In this document: positions 1-13,078 of the stretch, piece by piece
How positions within the stretch are numbered: the first letter of the stretch is position 1
How the letters are laid out: the number at the start of each line of letters is the position of its first letter
From: Lutraria lutraria
Taxonomy: Eukaryota > Mollusca > Bivalvia > Venerida > Mactridae
Assembly: GCA_964023205.1 (NCBI GenBank)
Contig: OZ026843.1
Location: forward strand, 9,777,093-9,841,092
Reading direction: 5' to 3'
Length of the DNA stretch: 64,000 nt
Position numbers and translations under genes: made by a program
Notes under the pieces: generated by a model
What the model saw: only the letters and a program-made list of their open reading frames with translations
Databases searched by the model: none
Told to the model about the DNA's origin: nothing

Positions 1-3000
1 TATATATGCATGGTACCAAGATACAAGAGGACATATATATGCATAGTACCAAGATACAAGAGGACATATATATGCATAGTACCAAGATGCAAGAAAACAT
101 ATTTATGCATGGTACCAAGATGCAACAGAACATATATATGCATGGTACCAAGATGCAAGAGAAGATATATATGCATGGTACCAAGATGCAAGAAAACATA
201 TATATGCATGGTACAATGATCGTGAGAACATATATATGCATGGTACCAAGATGCAAGAGAACATATATATGCATGGTACCAAGATGCGAGAAAACATATA
301 TATGCATGGTACCAAGACACAAGAGAACATATATATGCATGGTACCAAGATGCAAGAGAACATATATATGCATGGTACCAAGATGCAAGAGAACATATAT
401 ATGCATGCTACCAAGATGCAAGACAACATATATATGCATGGTACCAAGATGGAAGAGAACATACATATGCATGGTACCAAGATGCAAGAGAACATATATA
501 TGCATGGTACCAAGATGCAAGAGAACATATATATGCATGGTACCAAGATGCAAGAAAACGCATGGTACCAAGATGCGAGAAAACATATATATGCATGGTA
601 CCAAGATACAAGAGAACATATATATGCATGGTACCAAGATGCAAGAGAACATATATATGCATGGTACCAAGATGCAAGAGAACATATATATGCATGGTAC
701 CAAGATGAAGAGAACATATATATGCATGGTATCAAGATACAAGAGAACATATATATGCATGGTACCAAGATGCAAGAGAACATATATATGCATGGTACCA
801 AGATGCAAAAGAACATATATATGCATGGTACCAAGAGGCAAGAGAACATATGCATGGTACCAAGATGCAAGAAAACATATATATGCATGGTACCAAGATG
901 CAAGAGAACATATATATGCATGGTACCAAGATGCAAGAGAACATATATATGCATGGTACCAAGATGCAAGAGAACATATATATGCATGGTACCAAGATGC
1001 AAGAGAACATATACATGGTACCAAGATACAAGAAAACATATATATGCATGGTACCAAGATGCAAGAGAACATATGCATGGTACCAAGATGCAAGAAAACA
1101 TATATATGCATGGTACCAAGATGCAAGAAAACATATATATGCATGATACTAAGATGCAAGAGAACATATATATGCATGGTACCAAGATGCAAGAGAATAT
1201 ATATATGCATGGTACCAAGATGCAAGAGAACATATGCATGGTACTAAGATACAAGAAAACATATATATGCATGGTACCAAGATGCAAGAAAACATATATA
1301 CGCATGGTACCAAGATGCAAGAGAAGATATATATGCATGGTACCAAGATGCAAGAAAACATATATATGCATGGTACCATGATCGTGAGAACATATATATG
1401 CATGGTACCAAGATGCAAGAGAACATATATATGCATGGTACCAAGATGCGAGAAAACATATATATGCATGGTACCAAGATACAAGAGAACATATATATGC
1501 ATGGTACCAAGATGCAAGAGAACATATATATGCATGGTACCAAGATGCAAGAGAACATATATATGCATGGTACCAAGATGCAAGAGAACATATATATGCA
1601 TGGTACCAAGATGCAAGACAACATATATATGCATGGTACCAAGATGCAAGAGAACATATATATGCATGGTACCAAGATGCAAGAGAACATATATATGCAT
1701 GGTACCAAGATGCAAGAGAACATATATATGCATGGTACCAAGATGCAAGAAAACATATGTATGCATGGTACCAAGATGCTAGAAAACATATATATGCATG
1801 GTACCAAGATACAAGAGAACATATATATGCATGGTACCAATATGCAAGAGAACATATATATGCATGGTACCAAGATGCAAGAGAATATATATATGCATGG
1901 TACCAAGATACAAGAGAACATATATATGCATGGTATCAAGATACAAGAGAACATATATATGCATGGTACCAAGATGCAAGAGAACATATATATGCATGGT
2001 ACCAAGATGCAAGAGAACATATATATGCATGGTACCAAGATGCAAGAGAACATATGCATGGTACCAAGATGCAAGAAAACATATATATGCATGGTACCAA
2101 GATGCAAGAGAAGATATATATGCATGGTACCAAGATGCAAGAGAACATATATATGCATGGTACCAAGATGCAAGAGAACATATGCATGGTACCAAGATAC
2201 AAGAAAACATATATATGCATGGTACCAAGATGCAAGAAAACATATATATGCATGGTACCAAGATGCAAGAGAACATATATTTGCATGGTACCAAGATGCA
2301 AGAGAACATATATATGCATGGTACAATGATCGTGAGAACATATATATGCATGGTACCAAGATGCAAGAGAACATATATATGCATGGTACCAAGATGCGAG
2401 AAAACATATATATGCATGGTACCAAGACACAAGAGAACATATATATGCATGGTACCAAGATGCAAGAGAACATATATATGCATGGTACCAAGATGCAAGA
2501 GAACATATATATGCATGGTACCAAGATGCAAGACAACATATATATGCATGGTACCAAGATGCAAGAAAACGCATGGTACCAAGATGCGAGAAAACATATA
2601 TATGCATGGTACCAAGATACAAGAGAACATATATATGCATGGTACCAAGATGCAAGAGAACATATATATGCATGGTACCAAGATGCAAGAGAACATATAT
2701 ATGCATGGTACCAAGATGAAGAGAACATATATATGCATGGTATCAAGATACAAGAGAACATATATATGCATGGTACCAAGATGCAAGAGAACATATATAT
2801 GCATGGTACCAAGATGCAAAAGAACATATATATGCATGGTACCAAGATGCAAGAGAACATATGCATGGTACCAAGATGCAAGAAAACATATATATGCATG
2901 GTACCAAGATGCAAGAGAACATATATATGCATGGTACCAAGATGCAAGAGAACATATATATGCATGGTACCAAGATGCAAGAGAACATATATATGCATGG

Positions 3001-6000
3001 TACCAAGATGCAAGAGAACATATGCATGGTACCAAGATACAAAAAAACATATATATGCATGGTACCAAGATGCAAGAAAACATATATATGCATGGTACGA
3101 AGATGCAAGAGAACATATGCATGGTACCAAGATGCAAGAAATCATATATATGCATGGTACCAAGATGCAAGAAAACATATATATGCATGATACTAAGATG
3201 CAAGAGAACATATATATGCATGGTACCAAGATGCAAGAGAATATATATATGCATGGTACCAAGATGCAAGAGAACATATGCATGGTACCAAGATGCAAGA
3301 AAACATATATATGCATGGTACCAAGATGCAAGAAAACATATATATGCATGGTACCAAGATACAAGAGAACATATATATGCATGGTACCAAGATACAAGAC
3401 AACATATGCATGGTACCAAGATGCAAGAAAACATATATATGCATGGTACCAAGATGCAAGAAAACATATATATGCATGGTACCAAGATGCAAGAAAACAT
3501 ATATATGCATGGTACCAAGATACAAGAGAACATATATATGCATGGTACCAAGATGCAAGAGAACATATGCATGGTACCAAGATGCAAGAAAACATATATA
3601 TGCATGGTACCAAGATGCAAGAAAACATATATATGCATGGTACCAAGATGCAAGAGAACATATATATGCATGGTACCAAGATACAAGAAAACATATATAT
3701 GCATGGTACCAAGATGCAAGAAAACATATATATGCATGGTACCAAGATGCAAGAGAAGATATATATGCATGGTACCAAGATGCAAGAAAACATATATATG
3801 CATGGTACCATGATCGTGAGAACATATATATGCATGGTACCAAGATGCAAGAGAACATATATATGCATGGTACCAAGATGCGAGAAAACATATATATGCA
3901 TGGTACCAAGATACAAGAGAACATATATATGCATGGTACCAAGATGCAAGAGAACATATATATGCATGGTACCAAGATGCAAGAGAACATATATATGCAT
4001 GGTACCAAGATGCAAGAGAACATATATATGCATGGTACCCAGATGCAAGAGAAGATATATATGCATGGTACCAAGATGCAAGAGAACATATATATGCATG
4101 GTACCAAGATGCAAGAGAACATATATATGCATGGTACCAAGATGCAAGAGAACATATATATGCATGGTACCAAGATGCAAGAAAACATATGTATGCATGG
4201 TACCAAGATGCGAGAAAACATATATATGCATGGTACCAAGATACAAGAGAACATATATATGCATGGTACCAATATGCAAGAGAACATATATATGCATGGT
4301 ACCAAGATGCAAGAGAATATATATATGCATGGTACCAAGATACAAGAGAACATATATATGCATGGTATCAAGATACAAGACAACATATATATGCATGGTA
4401 CCAAGATGCAAGAGAACATATATATGCATGGTACCAAGATGCAAGAGAACATATATATGCATGGTACCAAGATGCAAGAGAACATATGCATGGTACCAAG
4501 ATGCAAGAAAACATATATATGCATGGCACCAAGATGCAAGAGAACATATATATGCATAGTACCAAGATGCAAGAGAACATATATATGCATGGTACCAAGA
4601 TGCAAGAGAACATATATATGCATGGTACCAAGATGCAAGAGAACATATATATGCATGGTACCAAGATGCAAGAGAACATATATATGCATGGTACCAAGAT
4701 GCAAGAGAACATATGCATGGTACCAAGATGCAAGAGAACATATATATGCATGGTACCAAGATGCAAGAGAACATATATATGCATGGTACCAAGATGCAAG
4801 AGAACATATATATGCATGGTACCAAGATACAAGAGAACATATATATGCATGGTACCAAGATGCAAGAGAACATATATATGCATGGTACCAAGATGCAAGA
4901 AAACATATATATGCATGGTACCAAGATGCGAGAAAACATATATATATGCATGGTACCAATATACAAGAGAACATATATATGCATGGTACCAAGATGCAAG
5001 AGAACATATATATGCATGGTACCAAGATGCAAGAGAACATGTATATGCATGGTACCAAGATGCAAGAGAACATATGCATGGTACCAAGATGCAAGAGAAC
5101 ATATATATGCATGGTACCAAGATGCAAGAGAACATATATATGCATGGTACCAAGATGCAAGAGAACATATATATGCATGGTACCAAGATGCAAGAGAACA
5201 TATATATGCATGGTAACAAGATACAAGAGAACATATATATGCATGGTACCAAGATGCAAGAGAACATATATATGCATGGTACCAAGATGCAAGAGAACAT
5301 ATATATGCATGGTACCAAGATGCAAGAGAACATATGCATGGTACCAAGATGCAAGAAAACATATATATGCATGGTACCAAGATGCAAGAGAACATATATA
5401 TGCATGGTACCAAGATGCAAGAAAGCATATATATGCATGGTACCAAGATACAAGAGAACATATATATGCATGGTACCAAGATGCAAGAGAACATATGCAT
5501 GGTACCAAGATGCAAGAAAACATATATATGCATGGTACCAAGATGCAAGAGAACATATATATGCATGGTACCAAGATGCAAGAGAACATATGCATGGTAC
5601 CAAGATGCAAGAAAACATATATATGCATGGTACCATGATGCAAGAGAACATATATATGCATGGTACCATGATGCAAGAGAACATATATATGCATGGTACC
5701 AAGATACAAGAGGACATATATATGCATAGTACCAAGATACAAGAGGACATATATATGCATAGTACCAAGATACAAGAGGACATATATATGCATAGTACCA
5801 AGATGCAAGAAAACATATATATGCATGGTACCAAGATGCAAGAAAACATATATATGCATAGTACCAAGATGCAAGAAAACATATATATGCATGGTACCAT
5901 GATGCAAGAGAACATATATATGCATGGTACCATGATGCAAGAGAACATATATATGCATGGTACCAAGATACAAGAAGACATATATATGCATAGTACCAAG

Positions 6001-6412
6001 ATACAAGAGGACATATATATGCATAGTACCAAGATACAAGAGGACATATATATGCATAGTACCAAGATACAAGAGGACATATATATGCATAGTACCAAGA
6101 TGCAAGAAAACATATATATGCATGGTACCAAGATGCAAGAGGACATATATATGCATAGTACCAAGATGCAAGAAAGCATATATATGCATGGTACCATGAT
6201 GCAAGAGAACATATATATGCATGGTACCATGGTGCAAGAGAACATATATATGCATGGTACCAAGATACAAGAAAACATATATATGCATGGTACCAAGATG
6301 CAAGAGAACATATATATGCATGGTACCAAGATGCAAGAAAACATATATATGCATGGTACCAAGATACAAGAAAACATATATATGCATGGTACCAAGATGC
6401 AAGAGGATATTT
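1..6412. repeat. 33-bp satellite array, cut by the left window edge
   Basis: About 195 head-to-tail units fill this stretch. The common unit is CATATATATGCATGGTACC followed by AAGATGCAAGAGAA, 33 bp in all. A recurrent short form of 29 bp lacks one TATA (CATATGCATGG). Most units carry an ATGCAT palindrome and a GGTACC palindrome. Single-base variants are common (AAGATACAAG, GCGAGAAAAC, AAGACAAC) and recur in the same order in several places, so blocks of units have been duplicated together. Because 33 is a multiple of three and the unit has no stop in any frame, very long reading frames appear on both strands with 11-residue repeats such as MHGTKMQENIY. The 29-bp units shift the frame. I see no start context, signal peptide or splice signal that would make this a gene. 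The array stops abruptly near 6412 in non-repetitive DNA; its left end lies outside the window. Confidence 0.97.
5690..6412. repeat. Divergent edge block of the 33-bp satellite
   Basis: The last part of the array is enriched for units reading AAGATACAAGAGGAC and CATAGTACC, so the GGTACC site is lost in many units, and for units with ACCATGATGCAAGAG. The same AGGAC and CATAGTACC variants appear in the first 100 bases of the window and hardly anywhere between. This suggests either a higher-order period of about 5.7 kb or a shared edge-type subfamily. Confidence 0.75.
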
Positions 6413-9400
6413 AGAGATAACCAGGATACAACATACTCTCTCCATCCATTGCTGTCCAGTAAACACCTTTATTTCCGACAGTATAATGGTGGTGCACATT
6501 TTGTCTTGACTTTCGATCTACAATTGTCATGATTTCTGCAGTGGTTTGCAACTGCTGTTGTTGTTTGTTTCCAAGTCCAAGGCAACAAATTCCCGGCAAT
6601 GATATTATTTAAGCAATCATTTATTGATACATATGTTTGTATACATTCCTAAATAGTGATCTATAACTGATGAATATTTAAAATACATGTATGAACAAAC
6701 GGTTCTCAAATACACAAGCCCATCGTACATGAACATATCAGAAAACAAGAACAAAAATCATAGACACGTTCATTTTATTCAAGAAACATGTTTCATAGAG
6801 GACAGCACGTCGTCTGACTCGGTCCAGAGAATTTATGTGAACACTATAATACAAAACAAGCATACTCTATTTTAAAAAGAAAAATAAGTCCTAGAAATAT
6901 ATTAGTTAAGGTCATTGCTTCTTAATGCAATCATTTAAACAAAAAGCATGCACTTTACTGAAAGTGCTGTATAAAATCTTGATCTGAAATAATGATGCAC
7001 TTTTGTATAAGGTACACCGCGATTTGTATTTGAAGACGAATTTTCTACAAAATGTATAATTGAGGAGAGCTTTTGAAATGACAGAAAATTACGAAGGATT
7101 TTGAAATGTTCTTAAGTTCATAACTCGCGTGGCATTATTGATTGAGGATATCATCTGCACACTGTTTCTTGTGCTTGTTAAACAAGGCAAATTTGACAAA
7201 GTTAGCGTTGCTACAAGAAGAATATTAATAACTCCGCTCAAGTCTCGCATAAAAACAAACACTATAATTTAAACAGTTACTGATCGGAATTTAAGACATG
7301 TCATTTACTAGATCAATACGCTTTCTTTCTCACATTTTCAGACAGACATTTTCCCCATAGATCTATATAGTTTATGGCGCAGACTTCTCAGCTTGGTACC
7401 AGCTGACAGTGGAATAAATATAGATGTGTAACATTTACGGGAAAACACAAATTGTGAATATAAACGCCTCATTTAGGACGAGTGTCTGCTTTCCGTCTTT
7501 TTTGTCTAGGAATACAAAATTAGTGGTCATTACCATTAGCCATATATGTCAGAAATGATTCTAAAATCTGTAAGGCATTCTGAAAGCATTATTTGGTTTA
7601 GTGTGAAACTTCCCTGATTGTGAAAACAAAGTAATTCAATAAAGATATTGTATGCATTTAACATATTGGTCAATACAATTGTATTTCTGTTCATTAAAAA
7701 GTACACTGCCTTTTTTGTATTGAATCAGACATATTGTATCATTTTGCATGCAGCAAAGACAAAACGCGAAAGTTATAATAAGCTTTCTTTCACTTTTTGA
7801 GCTCATGTATCACTCAGCTTGATATGCAGCAGTGAAGTATTAAATACAGATTCTCATTTATAGAAATAGGAATATTTATTGCAAATAAAAATTGAATTTT
7901 TAGTTTTATCTTAATGTAAGTCATGCTTACATGAATGCGTTGTCCATATTACTACTATATGGTTACACATTACTTGAATTCCAGCGTGATTTCAGTTGTC
8001 TGCAAACTGTTCACTTATATTATTTTCTAAGGTTTTAACCATACAAATAACTCTGAAGTTTTATGCCTGTAAGCAAACCCTAAATAAACACATTCTCTAT
8101 TTGTATTTTCACAAACTGATTGTTGTCCGTGACAAGTATTTACCATGACGTGAAATGGACAACCACATGTATTTTGGCCTATCGTTTGTCTGTTATACTG
8201 TCGGTAAATGGACCGGAGATAAAGACTGTCTTGGGAGAACTAGGCATCAGGCATCTGTTCTATGTACGGCAATGTTACAATACAAGATCTGAGTCATTCA
8301 TAGTTGTTCGGAAATACGCCATTGGAAACGGTGGCTGGATTGTTATACGGAAAGTGTTTAGACTGTGACATATGTAAGTACTTTCGTTTGCCAATGAATA
8401 TTTAAAATCATGTGTAGGTAGATGATATACTAATTCGATTATTGTATTGATAAAATGGTACACCTGATGTATTGCGTAAGGTCTACATGAGCATACATGT
8501 ACCCTGCACATGTATGTCTGCCATATTGGGATGGACGATATATACGAGTATAAGACAATAAAATTATTTTTTCTTTCGAAAAATATCATACCGCATTTAA
8601 AGCTTCCACTTGGGATAAAAAATGTCTTTTTAATGATTTTATTTGTATGGCTACAATTCTCGGAAAACCTAGATGTTTCAGACTAATTGTGCTCCACGTT
8701 TAAAACATAAAAACATTTACGACTGTGTATTATGGGGTCGTACCTGCAAAGCTTTGTATTTGTACATTCGACTTAATTCATCATATCTCAGCTAATCATA
8801 TATAATGTCGTGTCCATGTTGCTTGTTGCTGTATGTACGTAATAGGTAGAGATGGTCGTTTTGTGACGACGTTGTTTTTTCTAGTTGTTACGTTACTGCT
8901 CTGATCTGACTGAGTCTGTGTTTAACCTAGCTGGTTGATGCAGAATGAAATTTGTAGTGAAATTCTTTCTTAAAACTGGTATGAGAGAAGATTTGTAGAA
9001 TACTTCAAAAAGTAATTACAAATAAATTATGTCTGATGAGATATACTGCGACTGATATTGAGAAATAAAGACTGCACATTGTATTGCTGTAGTTTTATAT
9101 GTTAGAATCAGACAGCTGGTGTTTGTCCGGTCTGCTCCCTCGAGTGTCTGCCTGTTTTTAATGTCTGCCGCTCGACGTCCGAAAAAATAGAAGGTCCATA
9201 CATATAAGAGTTTTAGTCAACGCGACCTTTTACATTCCTTGCGATAAGATGCAGCCACCGACTTTCATTCGCCGGGAAAACACACGCCATCCTAGTAGAG
9301 TTTTACAGAAGTAAATAATTATTGTCATGAAATTCTTGGGAAGTGGAAATGTACTTTAGAAATTATGTTATTGGATAAGGTATTGCTTTTATTTTTATTT

Positions 9401-10000
9401 TACAATTGACTTATAATTTTAACTTTTGCGTGTAATCATATACTTACAGATTTTAACACGAAAAACAAAACGTTAAAATAGCTTAATTCAAGAATTCAGT
9501 AAAATTGAAACAATGAAATGTATATCGATACTGTTTTAGTGGCTTCGGGACGATGCTTTTATTTATTCGTAAAACAATATTTCTGCCACTAAGAAATATT
9601 TACGAGTATAACCGTCTTCGATTGTCTAAGTAATCACCTCGGGGACTCCCTAAACAGACTGATGTTTGCTTCATTTGAATTTATATTTTAATGCATTAGC
9701 TGGGTTATAAAACTGTCATTATTTATAAATGTGATGTACAATTGTCAAGAAAGAATAAAGAATACATGTAACTTTATTGTGAGTTCAGAGCGTTATTTAC
9801 ATAAGATATACATATCAATTGACGCTTCAATATATTTCTATGTTCAACGTATAACGTTTTTTCCCTACCGTTACCGTTCAAGATATAAGATGTGTCTATA
9901 CATTCAATACTATTTTTAGGAAATCATTATAAGATTGAAATTAACAACCATTTATTGCATTCTCAGTGACATTTGTGCATATTGCAATAATTCTTTAGTA
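6413..10000. other. AT-rich non-repetitive stretch, no gene recognised
   Basis: Beyond the satellite edge the DNA is AT-rich and broken by frequent stops in all frames. The longest open frames are 6687-6875 (+, 62 codons), 8120-8368 (+, 82 codons), 8275-8589 (-, 104 codons, overlapping the previous one) and 9731-9919 (+). None shows a recognisable domain, signal peptide or flanking splice signal. I see no tandem repeat or inverted repeat of note. Confidence 0.6.
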
Positions 10001-10190
10001 CCGTCTCCATGGTTGAGTGGTTTAGGTCGCTGACTTCAAATCACTGTAACCTCTCACTGATAGAGGGTCGTGGGTTCTTCTGGCCCAGCCACCGAGCATG
10101 TCTCTGCATGTGAGAAAGTAGGCAGTTGCCTACGGAGGATGGGAATCTAGTACTGGTTTTCCCAGGAACGATGGTTAAGTGAACTGTCCT
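10001..10190 (+). mobile_element. tRNA-derived SINE, 3'-truncated copy
   Basis: The head reads like a tRNA of the Leu/Ser type: an A-box-like TGGTTGAGTGG at about 10010-10020 and a degenerate B box in GGGTCGTGGGTTCTTC near 10065-10080. The body contains TAGTACTGGTTTTCCCAGGA, shared with copies at 20.7 and 46.6 kb. The match fades after AACTGTCC, and the GGCGTAAAACTC tail seen in other copies is missing, so this copy is truncated at its 3' end. Such elements are copied by a LINE reverse transcriptase after transcription from the internal RNA polymerase III promoter. The damaged B box suggests this copy is inactive. Confidence 0.85.
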
Positions 10191-10428
10191 CTTATATACC
10201 ATCTATCATAATGACAACAACTCTTTCATTTTTTAAAAGAATTGTCGTAAAAAGTGTAGTAACCAAGGTAACTATAAAAATATTGACAATCGGGCAAAAC
10301 TATTTTTGTAATATTAACATTTTTGTGTAGCATTGAACAAAATTATCAGACAAATTGTAAACAAATTTACACCCGGAGAGAGTCAATTTCAAATTGAAAA
10401 GTTTTGTGAGAAGGTGTGACATTTTGTG

Positions 10429-10860
10429 CAGTGTGGGGAATCCACGTGACCTAGTGACGTCATAAAGTCATTCGAACTAGGTAAACACCATGTAAGTGCT
10501 TTAATTTTTGTTTTCTGTTAAGACCACATAACTTTTGCAACTCCTTGCCTAAAGAACCACCTTCGGTTCAGAGTTTTGTCACTGAAGGCCCTCTACTCTT
10601 TTACTTTTCTTGTCCAAACCGTTTGACAGTACGTGTTGTGAAATTTAGCTTATTTTTACAAGAACATTTAGGAATTGACTTAACTACTTATTTAACCCAC
10701 TCAAAGCAATTGACATATTATCAATTTGGCATACACTTCGATTGTCCGCATGTTTTGATACGTGTATACCATTTAGAATGATCTTAAGAACAGCAAGAGT
10801 TATATCACGTTATCGTTACAAGACGATTTGGAAATGTTATTGTATGAAGTATAAATAATA
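10429..10860 (+). repeat. Left inverted repeat arm of the 10.4-13.1 kb element
   Basis: This arm pairs with 12640-13078 in reverse complement. The match is continuous from the CAGTGTGGGG end to GATTTGGAAATG near 10837 and fades soon after. An open frame at 10545-10781 lies wholly within it. Its counterpart in the other arm is interrupted by indels, so I do not call it a gene. Confidence 0.88.
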
Positions 10861-11340
10861 AACATTCACATAAAAAATATACAACAACATACTATAATAG
10901 ATAATAGAAACAATGAATTGTATTTCGATAAAAAATATTAATAATTCTGTCTTGCAAAATGACACATTAACCTTGACACATTGTGATAAAGCATAAGGTT
11001 TCACTGACACATCATGTTTCATAGGAACCATACTATAAAATGTTTGAATATAAGTTCCATATCTTAAGAGTTTATTAGATACTTTAACGTACTTATAATT
11101 AAATCATTGAAAAGGTGATCATATAGCTGCTTTGCATTTACTATTTTAGTTTCAATTTTACAATGCTTAAAATTTTGGGTGCAGACATGTGTATTGATAT
11201 TGTTTAATTGCATCTTTTCCCCATGAGTTTTCATTGAAATGAGTGTTCTTTGCCTTTAATCTATGAAAAATGGGTTACTCCAAAAGACTTCAATGCAAAT
11301 CTAAAGGGAAATAACTCTAAGAATATCAATGTTGTAAAAA
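10861..11340. other. Asymmetric interior segment of the long-inverted-repeat element
   Basis: This AT-rich segment lies between the left arm and the 37-bp array and has no counterpart on the right side. It ends with AAAGGGAAATAACTCTAAG just before the array. I see no reading frame of interest. It could be original interior sequence lost on the other side, or a later insertion. Confidence 0.5.
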
Positions 11341-12626
11341 TAGCACGTCGTTTTATTTACCCACGGTGTCGTGAGAATAACACGTCGTTATATTTACTAA
11401 CGGTGTCGTGAGAATAACACGTCGTTTTATTTACCAACGGTGTCGTAAGAATAACACGTCGTTTTATTTACTAACGGTGTCGTGAGAATAACACGTCGTT
11501 ATATTTACTAACGGTGTCGTGAGAATAACACGTCGTTTTATTTACCAACGATGTCGTAAGAATAACACGTCGTTTTATTTACTAACGGTGTCGTGAAAAT
11601 AACACGTCGTTTTATTTACTAACGGTGTCGTGAGAATAACACGTCGTTATATTTACCAACGGTGTCGTAAGAATAACACGTCGTTATATTTACTAACGGT
11701 GTCGTAAGAATAACACGTCGTTTTATTTACTAACGGTGTCGTGAAAATAACACGTCGTTATATTTACTAACGGTGTCGTGAGAATAACACGTCGTTTTAT
11801 TTACCAACGGTGTCGTAAGAATAACACGTCGTTATATTTACTAACGGTGGCGTAAGAATAACACGTCGTTTTATTTACCAACGGTGTCGTAAGAATAACA
11901 CGTCGTTATATTTACTAACGGTGGCGTAAGAATAACACGTCGTTTTATTTACTAACGGTGTCGTGAGAATAGCACGTCGTTTTATTTGCAAAACGGTGTC
12001 GTAAGAATAACACGTCGTTTTATTTACTAACGGTGTCGTGAAAATAACACGTCGTTATATTTACTAACGGTGTCGTGAGAATAACACGTCGTTATATTTA
12101 CCAACGGTGTCGTAAGAATAACACGTCGTTATATTTACTAACGGTGTCGTAAGAATAACACGTCGTTTTATTTACTAACGGTGTCGTGAAAATAACACGT
12201 CGTTATATTTACTAACGGTGTCTTGAGAATAACACGTCGTTTTATTTACCAACGGTGTCGTAAGAATAACACGTCGTTATATTTACTAACGGTGGCGTAA
12301 GAATAACACGTCGTTTTATTTACTAACGGTGTCGTGAAAATAACACGTCGTTATATTTACCAACGGTGTCGTAAGAATAACACGTCGTTATATTTACTAA
12401 CGGTGTCGTGAGAATAACACGTCGTTTTATTTACTAACGGTGTCGTGAGAATAACACGTCGTTTTATTTGCAAAACGGTGTCGTAAGAATAACACGTCGT
12501 TTTATTTACTAACGGTGTCGTGAAAATAACACGTCGTTATATTTACTAACGGTGTCGTCAGAATAACACGTCGTTTTATTTACCAACGGTGTCGTAAGAA
12601 TAACACGTCGTTTTATTTGCAAAACG
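11341..12626. repeat. 37-bp CpG-rich minisatellite
   Basis: About 35 tandem units read AACACGTCGTTTTATTTACT plus AACGGTGTCGTGAGAAT. Variant positions are TTTTATTT or TTATATTT, ACTAACGG or ACCAACGG, and GTGAGAAT, GTAAGAAT or GTGAAAAT. Units with TTTGCAAAACG occur at about 11985, 12467 and 12615. The first two are followed by the same order of variants, so a block of about 13 units (482 bp) was duplicated. Each unit holds four CpG dinucleotides, against a CpG-poor background. The array sits wholly inside an inverted-repeat element. Confidence 0.96.
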
Positions 12627-12639
12627 TTTATAATTGAAG

Positions 12640-13078
12640 CAAAATCATTTCCAAATCGCCTTGTAACGATAACGTGATTTGACTCTGCTTATAGCAATAA
12701 CATTATTTAAGAATAATTCTAAATGAAGTGAACCCAAACACTAAGCTAGCATATTTACACGTATCAAAACATGCGGACAATCGGAGTGCATACCAAATTG
12801 CTTTTATGCGTGGTTTGAGTGGATTTAGAAATTATTCTTGTAAAAATAACGCTAATTTTCACAACACTGTCAAACGGGTTGGACAATAAAAGTAAAAAAG
12901 TAGAGGGCCTACAGTGACAAAACTCTGAACCGGAGGTGGCTCTTTATGCGAGGAGTTGCAACAGTTATGTGGTCTTAACTAAAACATTTACGTGACGTTT
13001 TCCTAGTTCGAATGACAGAAAACGCGCTTGTTACGATAACTTTGTGACGTCACCAGGTCACGTTGATTCCCCACACTG
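12640..13078 (-). repeat. Right inverted repeat arm of the 10.4-13.1 kb element
   Basis: This is the reverse-complement partner of 10429-10860, ending ATTCCCCACACTG at 13078. It carries a stretch absent from the left arm (TTACGATAACTTTGTGACG near 13033-13051) and lacks others, so the arms have drifted since they were identical. Confidence 0.88.

Larger units (their letters stand above)
10429..13078. mobile_element. Long-terminal-inverted-repeat DNA element carrying a minisatellite
   Basis: The sequence begins CAGTGTGGGGAATC and ends with its exact reverse complement. The two arms match over more than 400 bp, by eye about four bases in five, with some indels. Shared blocks include CGTGACCT, GTGACGTCA, CATTCGAACTAGG, TTAAGACCACATAACT and GTCCGCATGTTTTGATACGT. 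Total length is 2650 bp. No transposase-like reading frame is present, so it would be non-autonomous. CAGTG ends occur in the hAT superfamily, but the expected 8-bp target duplication is absent: flanks are ATTTTGTG on the left and TTGTATAT on the right. Only a 4-of-5 match (TTGTG/TTGTA) is seen, so the superfamily is unresolved. The interior is asymmetric: about 480 bp of other DNA, then the 37-bp array, then the right arm. Confidence 0.88.

Noticed and set aside
1244..6499. Very long minus- and plus-strand reading frames (up to 1751 codons) in the first 6.5 kb
   Set aside because: They are translations of a stop-free satellite unit. Frames exist on both strands at once and switch at 29-bp units, with no start or splice context.
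10545..10781. 78-codon plus-strand frame
   Set aside because: It lies wholly in an inverted-repeat arm, and the partner arm carries indels that break the same frame.
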